Shown piece after piece: positions 17,145 through 25,396 of a DNA stretch of 64,000 nucleotides. A program made the translations under genes and the position numbers. The first letter of the stretch is position 1, and each line of letters starts with the position of its first letter. Under the pieces are notes generated by a model, which was given only the letters and a program-made list of their open reading frames with translations, was not told the DNA's origin and did not search any database. This stretch comes from Rhodococcoides fascians NBRC 12155 = LMG 3623 (GTDB lineage: Bacteria; Actinomycetota; Actinomycetes; Mycobacteriales; Mycobacteriaceae), in NCBI RefSeq assembly GCF_001894785.1, contig NZ_BCWW01000017.1:55648-119647 (forward strand). Direction: 5' to 3'.

Positions 17145-17311
17145 CCCCGCAACTCCCCCTGCCACACCGAATCGATACACGGCACACCCACGCCGGCAGT
17201 ATCGACGTCGAATTCGGTCATCACCGCGGCGAACCTGTCCACGACGTGTCCTACGGCGTCCCCGCTTCCGTCGACGTTCACATCTCCACCGCTCTTGTCT
17301 CGCATGATCAT
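17141..17311 (-). CDS. Small ORF coupled to the exonuclease-like gene
   Basis: 56 codons, ATG at 17311 (or the in-frame ATG at 17305, better spaced from GGTGGGGGTG). It ends with a TGA overlapping the ATG of the next gene. The product is acidic, with DVDTAGVGVPCIDSVW near the end, and has no family I recognise. RBS plus 4-base coupling is the evidence. Confidence 0.55.
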   Translation of the reverse strand: MIMRDKSGGDVNVDGSGDAVGHVVDRFAAVMTEFDVDTAGVGVPCIDSVWQGELRG

Positions 17312-17624
17312 TCACCCCCACCGATAGGCCAAGGCCCCTGTTGGCTGTCTCTGTCGATGCACACTAGCGTCAGGACCGGACACCACGAACAGCTCGAATT
17401 CTCATCCGCAGGCCAACGGGTCTGCCGTTCAAACGGTTGTCAGCCCTAACTACCAGTGACATCGCCCCCCAACACGAGGACCATCAGAAGCGGCCTGGCC
17501 GCAACGACCAGCTCAGCGGGTTCGCGGTTGCACCTCAGGTATCTCCACCCGTCGATTTGAGTCAAGGACGACGAGTTACAGCGGGGGCATGTGCCTGCTG
17601 CGACGAACACTCGTGGAGGTTCAG
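17312..17624. other. Intergenic region between divergent genes
   Basis: 313 bp between the minus-strand small ORF and the plus-strand truncated hydrolase. It should hold both promoters. A good RBS (GTGGAGG, 17611-17617) precedes 17625. No gene seen. Confidence 0.5.
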
Positions 17625-18236
17625 ATGGGCGAAATAAAATGCCGACCGTTAATCCTGATCAGGGGGTTCGGCGGCGTCGATGTCGCTGATGATCAGCGTA
17701 GTGCGTATCAGGGATACAACGACGGCACGGTCTACCCCACCAAGCGTGGTGACAACTACATCTACGAGGGCTTCCTGCTCCGCGCACTGAAAGCGAAGAG
17801 GTACCGCTACACAGACGCGACCAACGTTGTGGGCTACTACGCGCAGAATGTCGAAGGACCCGCCGACACGGGCGAATACGACCCCTCTGATGTAGGCGGC
17901 AGCGTTGTCATCGATCCGCGCACGGCCGCGCGCGTTCTCAACGAGGCCACTTCCGGGACGATATGGGTGTACCGATTTTACGACCTCTCGCCGCGGACCC
18001 TGGCCCGATACGCGGAAGGGCTGGTCCGCCTCATTTCCCTGATCGAACGGTCGTCAGAACAGCACAACCAGACATTCGACGGCGTCGACGTCATCGCCCG
18101 ACTAGTAACTTGGGCTTCATCGCCGACCACGAATGGAGCGCTGCCCATAATCGCACTCTCTCGATCCTGCATCCGAACCACGCGCGCCGCACCCACAGTT
18201 GTCACGACCACGCAGACCCGTTATACGCTCACTTAG
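17625..18236 (+). pseudogene. Truncated alpha/beta hydrolase (lipase-like)
   Basis: Starts at ATG 17625 behind GTGGAGG. The product begins PLILIRGFGGVDVADDQRS and reaches FDGVDVIA, the strand that in such hydrolases leads directly into the nucleophile elbow (HSMGG). Here it changes instead to RLVTWASSPTT and about 45 low-quality residues before the stop. The catalytic core is therefore missing: the gene is cut near 18105 and fused to unrelated sequence that leads into lsr2. The break suggests a recombination junction. Confidence 0.7.
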
Positions 18237-18274
18237 CTGTCTTCCATACATTTTTGCGAGAGGGTTTCTTCACT

Positions 18275-18640
18275 GTGGCCAAGCTAGAAACGATTCAATT
18301 GGTCGACGACATCGACGGATCGGTCATCGACGACTCCGGTGAAACGATCGAGTTCGCGGTCCAGGGCGTCGAGTACGTGATCGACTTGAAAGCAAAGAAC
18401 GCCAGCGAGTTTCACAGAAAGCTCGACTACTACATCAAGCACGCCGCGCGGGTTGGCGGACGCAAACGTAAACCCTTCCCCGCAACCGCGTCGACGCCTT
18501 CGACAGCCGGGACACCGGCCAAGCGTGACCCGGCGCAGACTCGCGCAATTCGGCAGTGGGCGGCGGACAACGGTCACGAGATCGGCGATCGAGGCCGCAT
18601 CCCCACCGACATCGAAGAGGCGTACAACGCCGCACACTGA
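18275..18640 (+). CDS. lsr2: Lsr2 nucleoid-associated protein
   Basis: 121 residues from GTG 18275. The N-terminal dimerisation domain reads LETIQLVDDIDGSVIDDSGE and continues EFAVQGVEYVIDLKAKNA; the C-terminal DNA-binding domain ends RAIRQWAADNGHEIGDRGRI, with the RGR minor-groove hook. Lsr2 is the actinobacterial H-NS analogue that silences AT-rich foreign DNA; plasmid copies often mask plasmid genes in the host. The frame runs open from 17963 but the GTG is the only start giving the canonical N-terminus. It stands beside a truncated hydrolase and convergent to a TetR unit; a decayed second copy lies at 30.6 kb. Confidence 0.93.
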   Translation: MAKLETIQLVDDIDGSVIDDSGETIEFAVQGVEYVIDLKAKNASEFHRKLDYYIKHAARVGGRKRKPFPATASTPSTAGTPAKRDPAQTRAIRQWAADNGHEIGDRGRIPTDIEEAYNAAH

Positions 18641-19008
18641 CAGCCCAGGAAACTCACCTGGCACGTCATCGAACGCCGGATCACCGACGCGCTCCGAACG
18701 ATGTTGGTCACCGGCTCGACTACCCGAAAGGGCGATTCGGATGTGCGCACGATCGGCTCTGCGATCAGCGGGTGCAGCGGCGATACCCAGTCTGCTGCCG
18801 ACTGACGTAACAGGCCCAAGGCAAAGACCGCGTCCGGTGTCCGGGCGACCACCCCTGAAGGGCTCACACACATCTCTCGTACGCCGACACCGGTGCCCCA
18901 CGACAACGTGAGCTGGCCCGGCTCGTCGCCCACTACCGGCCGCGGGTAACCGGCGGAGATCAAGGCTTCCCGGAGTCCCCGCCACCGCTGTTCATACCGC
19001 CACTGCAC
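18574..19008 (-). CDS. Hypothetical protein downstream of the ArpA-like TetR
   Basis: 144 residues. The GTG at 19008 lies inside the TetR 3' end (17-bp overlap, different frame). The product starts QWRYEQRWRGLREALISAGY and contains GDEPGQLTLSWGTGVGVR. No family recognised. The 3' 67 bp run antisense to the lsr2 end and the composition degrades there, so the true protein may be shorter or frameshifted. Co-transcription with the TetR gene is the main support. Confidence 0.45.
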   Translation of the reverse strand: MQWRYEQRWRGLREALISAGYPRPVVGDEPGQLTLSWGTGVGVREMCVSPSGVVARTPDAVFALGLLRQSAADWVSPLHPLIAEPIVRTSESPFRVVEPVTNIVRSASVIRRSMTCQVSFLGCQCAALYASSMSVGMRPRSPIS

Positions 19009-19621
19009 CGGCAGCCGCGATCACGGGCCCCGTCAACCGCAGGACGGTGTCGAGATCGCCGCCGTCACCGAAGCCCCCCGGCCCGGCGGTGGTCGTCACG
19101 CCGCACACGATGGCCATGACAGCATCGGCAGTGTCCACCGATATCGTCGGCAGCCTGCCGTTGCTGGTCAGAAGGGCCAGGACCGCGGCCCTGAGAGGGT
19201 GGTAGGTCGCGGCCCGTGCGACGTCCTCGTAGTGGAGGTCGGTCCACAACACCGCTGCTGCCCTCAGAGACCAATACCGTTTCGCATGAGTGAAGTAGCC
19301 GCCGAGCAAGTCCTGAACATCGGCCACAGTGTCTCCTGTAGACGGGCGATGCGCCCGGAGGAACTCGCATTGTCGAGCAGCCTGGTCGACCACTGCATGA
19401 ACAACAGCGTCCTTCGATGGGAAGTGGAAGTACATGCCCCCTTTGGTCACCCCTGCAGCCTGTATCAGGTCGTTGACCGTGACGCCGCTTCCCCCACATG
19501 CGATGGTTCGAGCCGCACCGGTAATCAACGCGTCACGGGTCCGTTGCGCACGTTTCTGCGGAGGACGCGCGCGATGCTCGGCATTCTCCCGCTCCGAAAC
19601 CTTCTGATCGGCAACCGTCAT
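18992..19621 (-). CDS. TetR regulator resembling gamma-butyrolactone receptors (ArpA-like)
   Basis: 209 residues from the ATG at 19621, preceded by GGAGAGAG. A basic tail (PPQKRAQRTRDALITGAART) leads into the HTH and the stretch GVTKGGMYFHFPSKDAVVHAV, nearly the VTKGALYFHFxSKEAxAxAV signature of ArpA/CprB/ScbR receptors. The rest is a helical ligand domain. These repressors release promoters when the AfsA-derived signal binds. The AfsA-like operon ends 3.3 kb away on the other strand, so this is the best receptor candidate in the window. Ordinary TetR repressors can share the motif, so the ligand class is inference. Confidence 0.75.
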   Translation of the reverse strand: MTVADQKVSERENAEHRARPPQKRAQRTRDALITGAARTIACGGSGVTVNDLIQAAGVTKGGMYFHFPSKDAVVHAVVDQAARQCEFLRAHRPSTGDTVADVQDLLGGYFTHAKRYWSLRAAAVLWTDLHYEDVARAATYHPLRAAVLALLTSNGRLPTISVDTADAVMAIVCGVTTTAGPGGFGDGGDLDTVLRLTGPVIAAAGAVAV

Positions 19622-19932
19622 GTCACACTCTCTCCGGTCCATCGCCACATAGGACTGCCTTCTACTCCGATTCGCACGCGCGGATCCGACCATCTGTCGG
19701 CGACCGAAGCACTACCGTCCCTAGGCGAGGAATTTCGCCATTCCAAAGTCGATCGGCTCCAACAGTCCACGATTATGCCTGCGGAGGTGGACACTTCGAG
19801 CACCGGCAAATATTCGGGAGTCGGAACATCTGCTGCCGCGTGAGGCGCAATAGGTACGGAAAAATCTCTCCTTTTTCACCACTCACGTTGCGTCAACCGA
19901 CCCCAAGTTCTGGATCCGAATACTGTTACGAA
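19622..19932. other. Intergenic region between divergent genes
   Basis: 311 bp upstream of the ArpA-like gene and of the plus-strand gene at 19933. A GTCGATCGGC element near 19748 shares the CGATCGG core of the palindrome in front of the AfsA operon but is otherwise imperfect. No gene supported. Confidence 0.4.
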
Positions 19933-20454
19933 ATGGATATCAGTGGTGTGGCCTCGATTATCGGAGCTCTCGGTATCGGATCCTTTGCGGGCCAGTACCT
20001 GATCGGCAGTCAGCAACGCCGTCAACTGCGTAGCGAGGTTCTCCGGCACTTGGCGAGCACCGAACGCACCCGATGGGCAGGGTCGTCGTCCACTGATCCG
20101 TCGTTTCAGCACTTCAAGGACAGTGTCCGCGAGCTTGAGACGGCCGCGATCATTGCACGGGTTCCGCGACGGCCACTGCGTTTGTACATCCAACTGGCCA
20201 CTGTGGCGCGCCTGACGAGCGACGACGACGTAAAGCAGAAAGACGGTCAGGAAGAAGCCGGGGGAATCAACACTGCGCTGGGGCGATGTGTGCGCTTGTC
20301 AGCAGCGCAGCTCAGTCGACTGATGTGGTCGCCGTGGCTCGCCAGAGCAGGCATGAAGCGACGGGTAAACGCGATCGAACGAGAAGCTCAAGGCCTCGAC
20401 GCTGAGGTCCTCGATGCGGTGGACAGGGCCAAGCAGTTTCACACCTACTACTGA
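19933..20454 (+). CDS. Hypothetical membrane-anchored protein
   Basis: 173 residues. N-terminal hydrophobic segment (DISGVASIIGALGIGSFAGQYLIG, residues 2-25), then a cytoplasmic basic, helical domain rich in Arg, Leu and Glu. The ATG at 19933 is chosen because it places the hydrophobic segment at the N-terminus; the RBS is weak. Family not recognised. It is convergent with the two-ATPase operon and could be an associated membrane component, but nothing proves a link. Confidence 0.6.
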   Translation: MDISGVASIIGALGIGSFAGQYLIGSQQRRQLRSEVLRHLASTERTRWAGSSSTDPSFQHFKDSVRELETAAIIARVPRRPLRLYIQLATVARLTSDDDVKQKDGQEEAGGINTALGRCVRLSAAQLSRLMWSPWLARAGMKRRVNAIEREAQGLDAEVLDAVDRAKQFHTYY

Positions 20455-20532
20455 AGCTGCAAAGGGGTTGGTAAACCCGAATTGCAGTTCAGGCGATGCA
20501 TTTTGCGAACTACCTACGCCGGTAGTCGTGTC

Positions 20533-21552
20533 CTAGCCTGCAGCGATCGCAGCGACGACGTGAGCTGCGGCGATGGTCTCACTTACTGCAGAACACGCTC
20601 GTACCAACGCATCCTGCAATACGACCAGCTCCCGGCGGACACTGCGACCGGCCCCGTAGTGGTCGAAGAGATGCTGGAGGGCGTCAGCGTCGATGACGTC
20701 GACCGCGCCGAGATTCGGATTTCCCGCGGCCTGGCGGGCCCGCCTACCGATGATCGACCCCAGCGCGGCTGAATTAGCTAAGGCGGGCAGGGTGATTCGC
20801 GTGTTCAGGTATTCGCGAGCCTGTTTGTAGTGGGGGCTGTCGATGTAGTCGTTATGGACGGCGACGACACATGCTGCCGGAAGTCGCTCGGCGATCATCC
20901 TCAGAGTCAAGCCGAAGAACATTGCGATCCGCGGCTCCGGATCGACGCCGATACCTGGACGACGTATCCACTGGTCCGTGTCATCGAGCACGAGCGTCGG
21001 AATCAAGCCACTGCGCGAAATCAGTTCCAGGACCCTGATGGCCTGATCCACGACATCCTCACCTTGCGATGGTTCGTTCACCACGCTGCCGAGCTCGATC
21101 GCGAGATTGCCGGCCAACCATGGGAGACCAACCGAGAATTTGACCGGTCGATGTGGGGAACCTCCACGCATTTCCCGAGCAATCTTCTGGACTGCCCGGT
21201 TCTCGTCGAGCTGTTTGGCGATGGTGTTGACCAACAGACGCGGGAATTCAGCCGGATCGGAGACGAGGGAGTCGGTCTGAAATCCCATCCTGATCCTCAG
21301 TGCTGCAACGTTTTCGGAGTGAAGAGCGTCCATCACGTACTCGGTGATCGAGGACTTACCCGAGCCACTGGCACCGATCAGAGCCACACGCTCACGCCGC
21401 CGAACAGCGTCCATGAAGCGCTGCTCGTAGTCACCACTCACGGGGCCAGTGAGGACGTCGAACGGCACATGGACCTGCCACATACGATCCGGATCCGGCG
21501 ACGGGTCGAAGGCCTTCGAGTCCCGCAATTGACGCAGTAGGGCGTCACTCAT
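20533..21552 (-). CDS. P-loop ATPase, second gene of a coupled pair
   Basis: 339 residues. Walker A ALIGASGSGKSSITEY near residue 57 and Walker B PTLVLDDTDQW near residue 186 define an AAA/STAND-type ATPase; MIAERLPAACVVAVHNDY and an arginine-rich IIGRRARQAAG follow (sensor-like). No transmembrane helix or known effector domain is seen. The ATG overlaps the stop of the preceding ATPase gene (ATGA), so both proteins are made in a fixed ratio. Candidate functions: plasmid maintenance, transposon-type targeting ATPase, or antiviral NTPase. Function not determined. Confidence 0.75.
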   Translation of the reverse strand: MSDALLRQLRDSKAFDPSPDPDRMWQVHVPFDVLTGPVSGDYEQRFMDAVRRRERVALIGASGSGKSSITEYVMDALHSENVAALRIRMGFQTDSLVSDPAEFPRLLVNTIAKQLDENRAVQKIAREMRGGSPHRPVKFSVGLPWLAGNLAIELGSVVNEPSQGEDVVDQAIRVLELISRSGLIPTLVLDDTDQWIRRPGIGVDPEPRIAMFFGLTLRMIAERLPAACVVAVHNDYIDSPHYKQAREYLNTRITLPALANSAALGSIIGRRARQAAGNPNLGAVDVIDADALQHLFDHYGAGRSVRRELVVLQDALVRACSAVSETIAAAHVVAAIAAG

Positions 21553-22619
21553 TTCTGGTCCTCCGGATCAGCGTGTTCGGTCCGCAGCCATTCCGCCGGC
21601 GGAGTCAACTCGTACACCCGCCGCGGCCGCCCGGGACCTGACGAGACTTCGCTGCTCCGGACCAGCCCCTTCTCGTAAAGTTGCTTGAAGACTTGTACAG
21701 CACGAGGACGCGTCCACCCCAACGCGGCCAGCAAGTCTTCATCCGATGCGCTGACCGGGCCCCGCACCTTCATTTCGGCCGCCAGCATCGACGCTGGGCG
21801 ACCCAAAGCCCAGAGCGCATTGTCTCTATCGGCGAGGGCCAGGTAGTTGTCCTCGTACGACCCGGGGTCCTGCAGGAATCCCCGCAGAGCACTTACCAGA
21901 TCTCGGGGGTTTCGCCCTACCGCATCAGCGAGGGTGCTGGCTTGCGGTTCCATGTCGATTCCCGCGCGGCGAGTGATCAACTTGATGCTTTCCGTTCTCG
22001 AGAGCGGGGGTACGTCGACGATCTTCTCGAAGAATGCATCTGCAGGCGGAGTCAGGAGACCTTGACGGTCACTTTCACGCACCGACACCGCCCACAGGTA
22101 TCCCGTCGCCCACACCTCATCGCGGTACCGCCCGAACAGTGCGTGCCCGGCCGATGCGGTGACGTCGTCGACGATGATCACCGGATACAGCCGCGTCCCA
22201 AGCGGAGCAGTGCCGTCGTCGCTTTCTGCTGCCCACCTCCGAAGCGTGGCGTCGATGAACTGCAGGCGAAAGTCACTCAATCGCCGCAGCAAGACGTCGG
22301 GCCCGTCACTGTCGACTGCCGGTTCGCCGGTGACCTGTTCTACGACGCGGGCGAGCACGTCACGGCCGTCCGAGATCCCCTCGACCCGAACGAAGCTCAT
22401 CGGGAAGTCGCCTTCGCGGCGGGCACCGGTGAACGGCTCTCGGCTGTCGAGCTGCAGCTGTCTAAGCAGCGACGTTCGGCCTGTGCCGCGGTCCCCCGTC
22501 ACCAGAACGTTGAGCTCAGCGTTCAATCCGTCCCATATCGCGGCGAGTTCGTCTCGCCGGCCGACGAACAGTTCGGCGTCGACGGAATTGTCGAGCAGAG
22601 GACGTGCGCTGATCTTCAT
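21549..22619 (-). CDS. AAA ATPase with C-terminal winged helix, first gene of a coupled pair
   Basis: 356 residues. ELFVGRRDELAAIWDGLN resembles the AAA_16/ORC entry motif, then Walker A LVTGDRGTGRTSLLRQ, Walker B YPVIIVDDVTA, and a C-terminal winged HTH (DEDLLAALGWTRPRAVQVFK then LYEKGLVR and a GRPRRVYELT wing). This is the Orc1/Cdc6-like layout, which couples ATP binding to DNA binding. The ATG at 22619 is chosen; only three bases separate it from a perfect 22-bp palindrome, implying a short or absent leader and probable autoregulation by its own winged helix. Confidence 0.8.
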   Translation of the reverse strand: MKISARPLLDNSVDAELFVGRRDELAAIWDGLNAELNVLVTGDRGTGRTSLLRQLQLDSREPFTGARREGDFPMSFVRVEGISDGRDVLARVVEQVTGEPAVDSDGPDVLLRRLSDFRLQFIDATLRRWAAESDDGTAPLGTRLYPVIIVDDVTASAGHALFGRYRDEVWATGYLWAVSVRESDRQGLLTPPADAFFEKIVDVPPLSRTESIKLITRRAGIDMEPQASTLADAVGRNPRDLVSALRGFLQDPGSYEDNYLALADRDNALWALGRPASMLAAEMKVRGPVSASDEDLLAALGWTRPRAVQVFKQLYEKGLVRSSEVSSGPGRPRRVYELTPPAEWLRTEHADPEDQK

Positions 22620-22622
22620 GAG

Positions 22623-22644
22623 ACTTACAGTACTTACTGTAAGT
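22623..22644. promoter_or_regulatory. Perfect 22-bp palindrome before the ATPase operon
   Basis: ACTTACAGTA (22623-22632), CT, TACTGTAAGT (22635-22644): 10-bp arms with no mismatch, three bases before the start codon at 22619. AT-rich against its surroundings. At this position a bound dimer would block both promoter and initiation. Confidence 0.85.
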
Positions 22645-22682
22645 TTCGTTAGCAATACCTTGCGGGCGGTTGACCACGATCG

Positions 22683-23312
22683 CTACAACAGATCTGGTAC
22701 GTCCAAGATCGCGACACCAGTTTCTTCACGCCACCGCTCCAGCAGGTCCGCTCGCTCAGACAGGGTGACCGTGGCCTGGACGGTATGACGATGCTCCTCG
22801 CCTGCCACCCCCGCTTGCCCGAACAGTGCAATGCACCGCCGGGCATGTTCGAGGTCGTGGCGGGCCCAGTACCGCAGACCCTCGAACCCGGCCTCCCGTA
22901 ACGCGGCCGCCCACCGCTGCGTCAGCGGATAGTCGGCGGTAGTAAAGATTTCTGCCGTGACTCCGAGCGCGACACCGGTGTTCGCAGTCAGATCAGCGAG
23001 CCTGATATCAGCATCCAACGTGATCGTCGACGCTGCACGCGCATCGACCTCGTATCTCGGCACGACCTGTTGGCCACCGAAAATCTCCAGGAGAGTGACC
23101 ACTTCGTCTTCGGCCAGGTAGCAAGTCCCATCAGGGGCTTCGAGGTCGAACCTGCCGCCGCCATTCGATGAGTACCACCACGGTCCCAGACTGGCCTGAT
23201 GCGATCGAAACAGCTCGGCCCCAGCCGGGTAGACGCACGACGGAAATCGCTCCGCCAATTCACCGACGGGCTTGGGCTCGAACAGATGAACGACGGCGCG
23301 TTCAGCGCTCAC
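22683..23312 (-). CDS. RES-domain toxin (MbcT-like)
   Basis: 209 residues from a GTG at 23312 whose GTGA overlaps the antitoxin stop. RES-family features: LFRSHQASLGPWWYS, GGGRFDLEAPDGTCYLAED, then VVTLLEIFGG. RES toxins deplete NAD+ by phosphorolysis or hydrolysis (MbcT of M. tuberculosis, Res of Photorhabdus). The upstream continuation of the frame lies inside the antitoxin gene and is not used. Second gene of the pair, as usual for Xre-RES loci where the antitoxin comes first. Confidence 0.88.
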   Translation of the reverse strand: MSAERAVVHLFEPKPVGELAERFPSCVYPAGAELFRSHQASLGPWWYSSNGGGRFDLEAPDGTCYLAEDEVVTLLEIFGGQQVVPRYEVDARAASTITLDADIRLADLTANTGVALGVTAEIFTTADYPLTQRWAAALREAGFEGLRYWARHDLEHARRCIALFGQAGVAGEEHRHTVQATVTLSERADLLERWREETGVAILDVPDLL

Positions 23313-23812
23313 GCCGCAAGCCGACTGACCGCAGCCCGGGCAGCGCGAGCAGCCGTAGGAACGTCCCCGTCGAGAAGTGCTTGCCGAGGTGTACGGCCGT
23401 CGAGCTCTGGCTGTTCGGTAGTCAGCCACGCGACCGCCAACCATCCACGCGGGTCCTGCCCCGCCCACACACGCAGCACCTCTTGGATGCCGAGAATCGG
23501 CTTCGCCGGTTGGGCATCGGTGAAGCCTGCGGCGGCGTAGCCGTATTTGCCGTTGCTGCCGGTCAACCGAAGAACGCGGTTCTCTTTCACAGCCTTGCTC
23601 AAGGCAGCACGCGTCCAACCCGCAACGTCGAGGGCCTGACTGGGGGTCAAGATTTCCCCTACGTGCTCACTCCACGCGCGACGCGCCTTGAGGCCGTTGA
23701 CGATGCCGCCGAGGCCCGCTATTGCATACGCCAGATCACGCTCGTCCGGCGCGCCACTGGCCTCGACCAGCCGGTGCGCCATGACCTCGAAATCCTTCTC
23801 GACAGTGGACAT
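23309..23812 (-). CDS. Xre/MbcA/ParS-type antitoxin
   Basis: 167 residues from the ATG at 23812 (an in-frame ATG at 23851 is possible). The middle contains an HTH-like segment (ILTPSQALDVAGWTRAALSKAV) and the C-terminus DGRTPRQALLDGD followed by AARAARAAVSRLA, the MbcA/ParS toxin-binding helix. Neutralises the adjacent RES protein and probably represses the operon. Translationally coupled by GTGA. Confidence 0.82.
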   Translation of the reverse strand: MSTVEKDFEVMAHRLVEASGAPDERDLAYAIAGLGGIVNGLKARRAWSEHVGEILTPSQALDVAGWTRAALSKAVKENRVLRLTGSNGKYGYAAAGFTDAQPAKPILGIQEVLRVWAGQDPRGWLAVAWLTTEQPELDGRTPRQALLDGDVPTAARAARAAVSRLAA

Positions 23813-23972
23813 ACCCTGATCATCCCCGGCTGTTCGCGTCATGTCAACCATGTCAACCTGAATACAGGGATGTGATCGTTAGCGTGCGGGAAGTGTCGTA
23901 CCTGGCCGGTACGGTCGGGACGCGAAACTCCTGCGACGGGGCAGAGAGTCGAGGTGGGTTGGGAGCGTCTAA

Positions 23973-24746
23973 ATGTCACCGGTGAGCAAGAAACGCAAGG
24001 GTGCAGGCAAGGGGTCAGGGCGATCGCGTAGCGGTCCGGGAGCCGCTGCATTGCCAGAATGGGCGCAGCGGGCCGGGTACGTCACACCACCGGTAGCGGG
24101 GATCCGTCCCCCTGCGAATCCTGGCGTGACTGCACCGGCAGAAGTGCAGATCATCGACCGGCATTGCCAGATTTGGCAGGCCTACACCGAGGGCGGTTTT
24201 TCCGGCACCTGCATTGCTGCGGTGCGTTGCCTGATTCCGGCATTGCGTGACTACGGGATCGAGGCTGAGCCGTTGGTCGTGTACGGGCAGGTGGCGTGGT
24301 CGGACGAGCAGTGGGTGGAGCTGGGAAGCCGCACACCGAAATGGGAGTCGGACACATGGTGGACAGGACACCTAGTGTTGTGGATTCCGGCAATGGGCCG
24401 GATTGTCGATCCGACCGTCTACCAAGCAAACCGGCGCGGAATGCCGACAACGATCACTCGGGCTCTGGTCTTCTCGATCGGTTCACTAGATCTGATGGAG
24501 ACAGCGGGAGTGAACAAGGATGGTGCCCTGGTGCAGTACGAACGAGTCATCGGCGCGGACATGAGTTGGTTCGATCGCGATCACGCCGATCGCGAGGCGA
24601 TCGAAGATGCCCTCCGAATTCTGCGAAGCGCAGTATCCGACTCACTCGGCAGCAAGGCGGACCGAAAATCTGGTTGGATGGAGACCGCGACCCACCCACC
24701 ATTGGTGGAAGCCTTACGCCTACGAGGCTTGATCTCCGCAACATAA
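23973..24746 (+). CDS. Hypothetical protein with Cys-His-Asp (papain/transglutaminase-like) pattern
   Basis: 257 residues. A very basic Lys/Gly/Arg-rich tail (1-20) precedes the body. GGFSGTCIAAVRCLIPAL (Cys80), WWTGHLVLWIP (His133) and GRIVDPTVYQ (Asp146) fall in the order and spacing of a Cys-His-Asp triad of the papain/transglutaminase-like fold, with Cys at a helix start and His/Asp in strands. No family name can be assigned. Good RBS (GGGAG) before ATG 23973. Beside two toxin-antitoxin loci; an effector or immunity role is only a guess. Confidence 0.6.
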   Translation: MSPVSKKRKGAGKGSGRSRSGPGAAALPEWAQRAGYVTPPVAGIRPPANPGVTAPAEVQIIDRHCQIWQAYTEGGFSGTCIAAVRCLIPALRDYGIEAEPLVVYGQVAWSDEQWVELGSRTPKWESDTWWTGHLVLWIPAMGRIVDPTVYQANRRGMPTTITRALVFSIGSLDLMETAGVNKDGALVQYERVIGADMSWFDRDHADREAIEDALRILRSAVSDSLGSKADRKSGWMETATHPPLVEALRLRGLISAT

Positions 24747-24767
24747 TCCGGTAGCTACGCAATCTTC

Positions 24768-25046
24768 TCAGCGGTAGGCATCTGACCGGTGTGAGATCGC
24801 GGTGACCTGCACGATGCGCTGCCCGGCGTCGATCAGATAGAGAACCCGGTAGGTGCCTCTGCGGGCGCTGTAGGCGGGCGAAAGCGGCGGGGCCAGGGGC
24901 TTCCCGACCCGCTGCGGATTCTCCAGCAATGCTCCGGTGATGAACTCGTACACCGCAGCGGCGACCTTCTCGGGAAGAGTGTGACTGATAGCGCGAGACG
25001 CTGATCGAGCAATCACAAGCCGATACGGCGCTTCAGGCTCACTCAC
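24768..25046 (-). CDS. RelE/ParE family toxin
   Basis: 92 residues. YRLVIARSASRAISHTLPE, VGKPLAPPLSPAYSARRG and TYRVLYLIDAGQRIVQVTAI follow the RelE/ParE fold, with the RGTYRVLY basic strand and the final HRSDAYR carrying the terminal Tyr-Arg typical of RelE mRNA interferases. Starts at GTG 25046, overlapping the antitoxin stop as GTGA. Confidence 0.9.
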   Translation of the reverse strand: MSEPEAPYRLVIARSASRAISHTLPEKVAAAVYEFITGALLENPQRVGKPLAPPLSPAYSARRGTYRVLYLIDAGQRIVQVTAISHRSDAYR

Positions 25047-25330
25047 GCGCGGGTAGACCGGCCAGCGACCCGCATGACCTCGGCCAACTCCTTCGCATCG
25101 AGACTGTCACCCTCAGGCAGCTCCGCCACGCCCCGAAGATGAGATGTCAGCAGTTCCTGATCCGATAGCACTGCAATGGTCTCCTGCAGCGCATCGAAAT
25201 CGTCGGCAGCGAGCAACACAGCAGCCCGGTGCCCATTACGGGTGATCTCATACCGGGCGTGGGTTTGTTCTGCATCGTCCACAATCTTGGACAGACGCGC
25301 ACGCGCATCCGCGACCGGCAAAGTAGTCAT
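25043..25330 (-). CDS. Phd/YefM-type antitoxin
   Basis: 95 residues. TTLPVADARARLSKIVDDAE and then YEITRNGHRAAVLLAADDFDAL are the Phd/YefM DNA-binding and dimerisation region; the acidic C-terminus wraps the toxin. The ATG at 25330 is chosen over upstream in-frame starts because the family begins just before this motif. It binds the adjacent RelE toxin and autoregulates. Confidence 0.9.
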   Translation of the reverse strand: MTTLPVADARARLSKIVDDAEQTHARYEITRNGHRAAVLLAADDFDALQETIAVLSDQELLTSHLRGVAELPEGDSLDAKELAEVMRVAGRSTRA

Positions 25331-25396
25331 GTACATAATTAGAGCGCAAATAGTGCGAGGGTGCAATTGCCGTTCGACGCGACACAGCACTAACTG

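Noticed and set aside
18284..18985. 233-codon minus frame across lsr2
   Set aside because: Antisense to lsr2; the neighbouring frame 18574-19008 is the better candidate.
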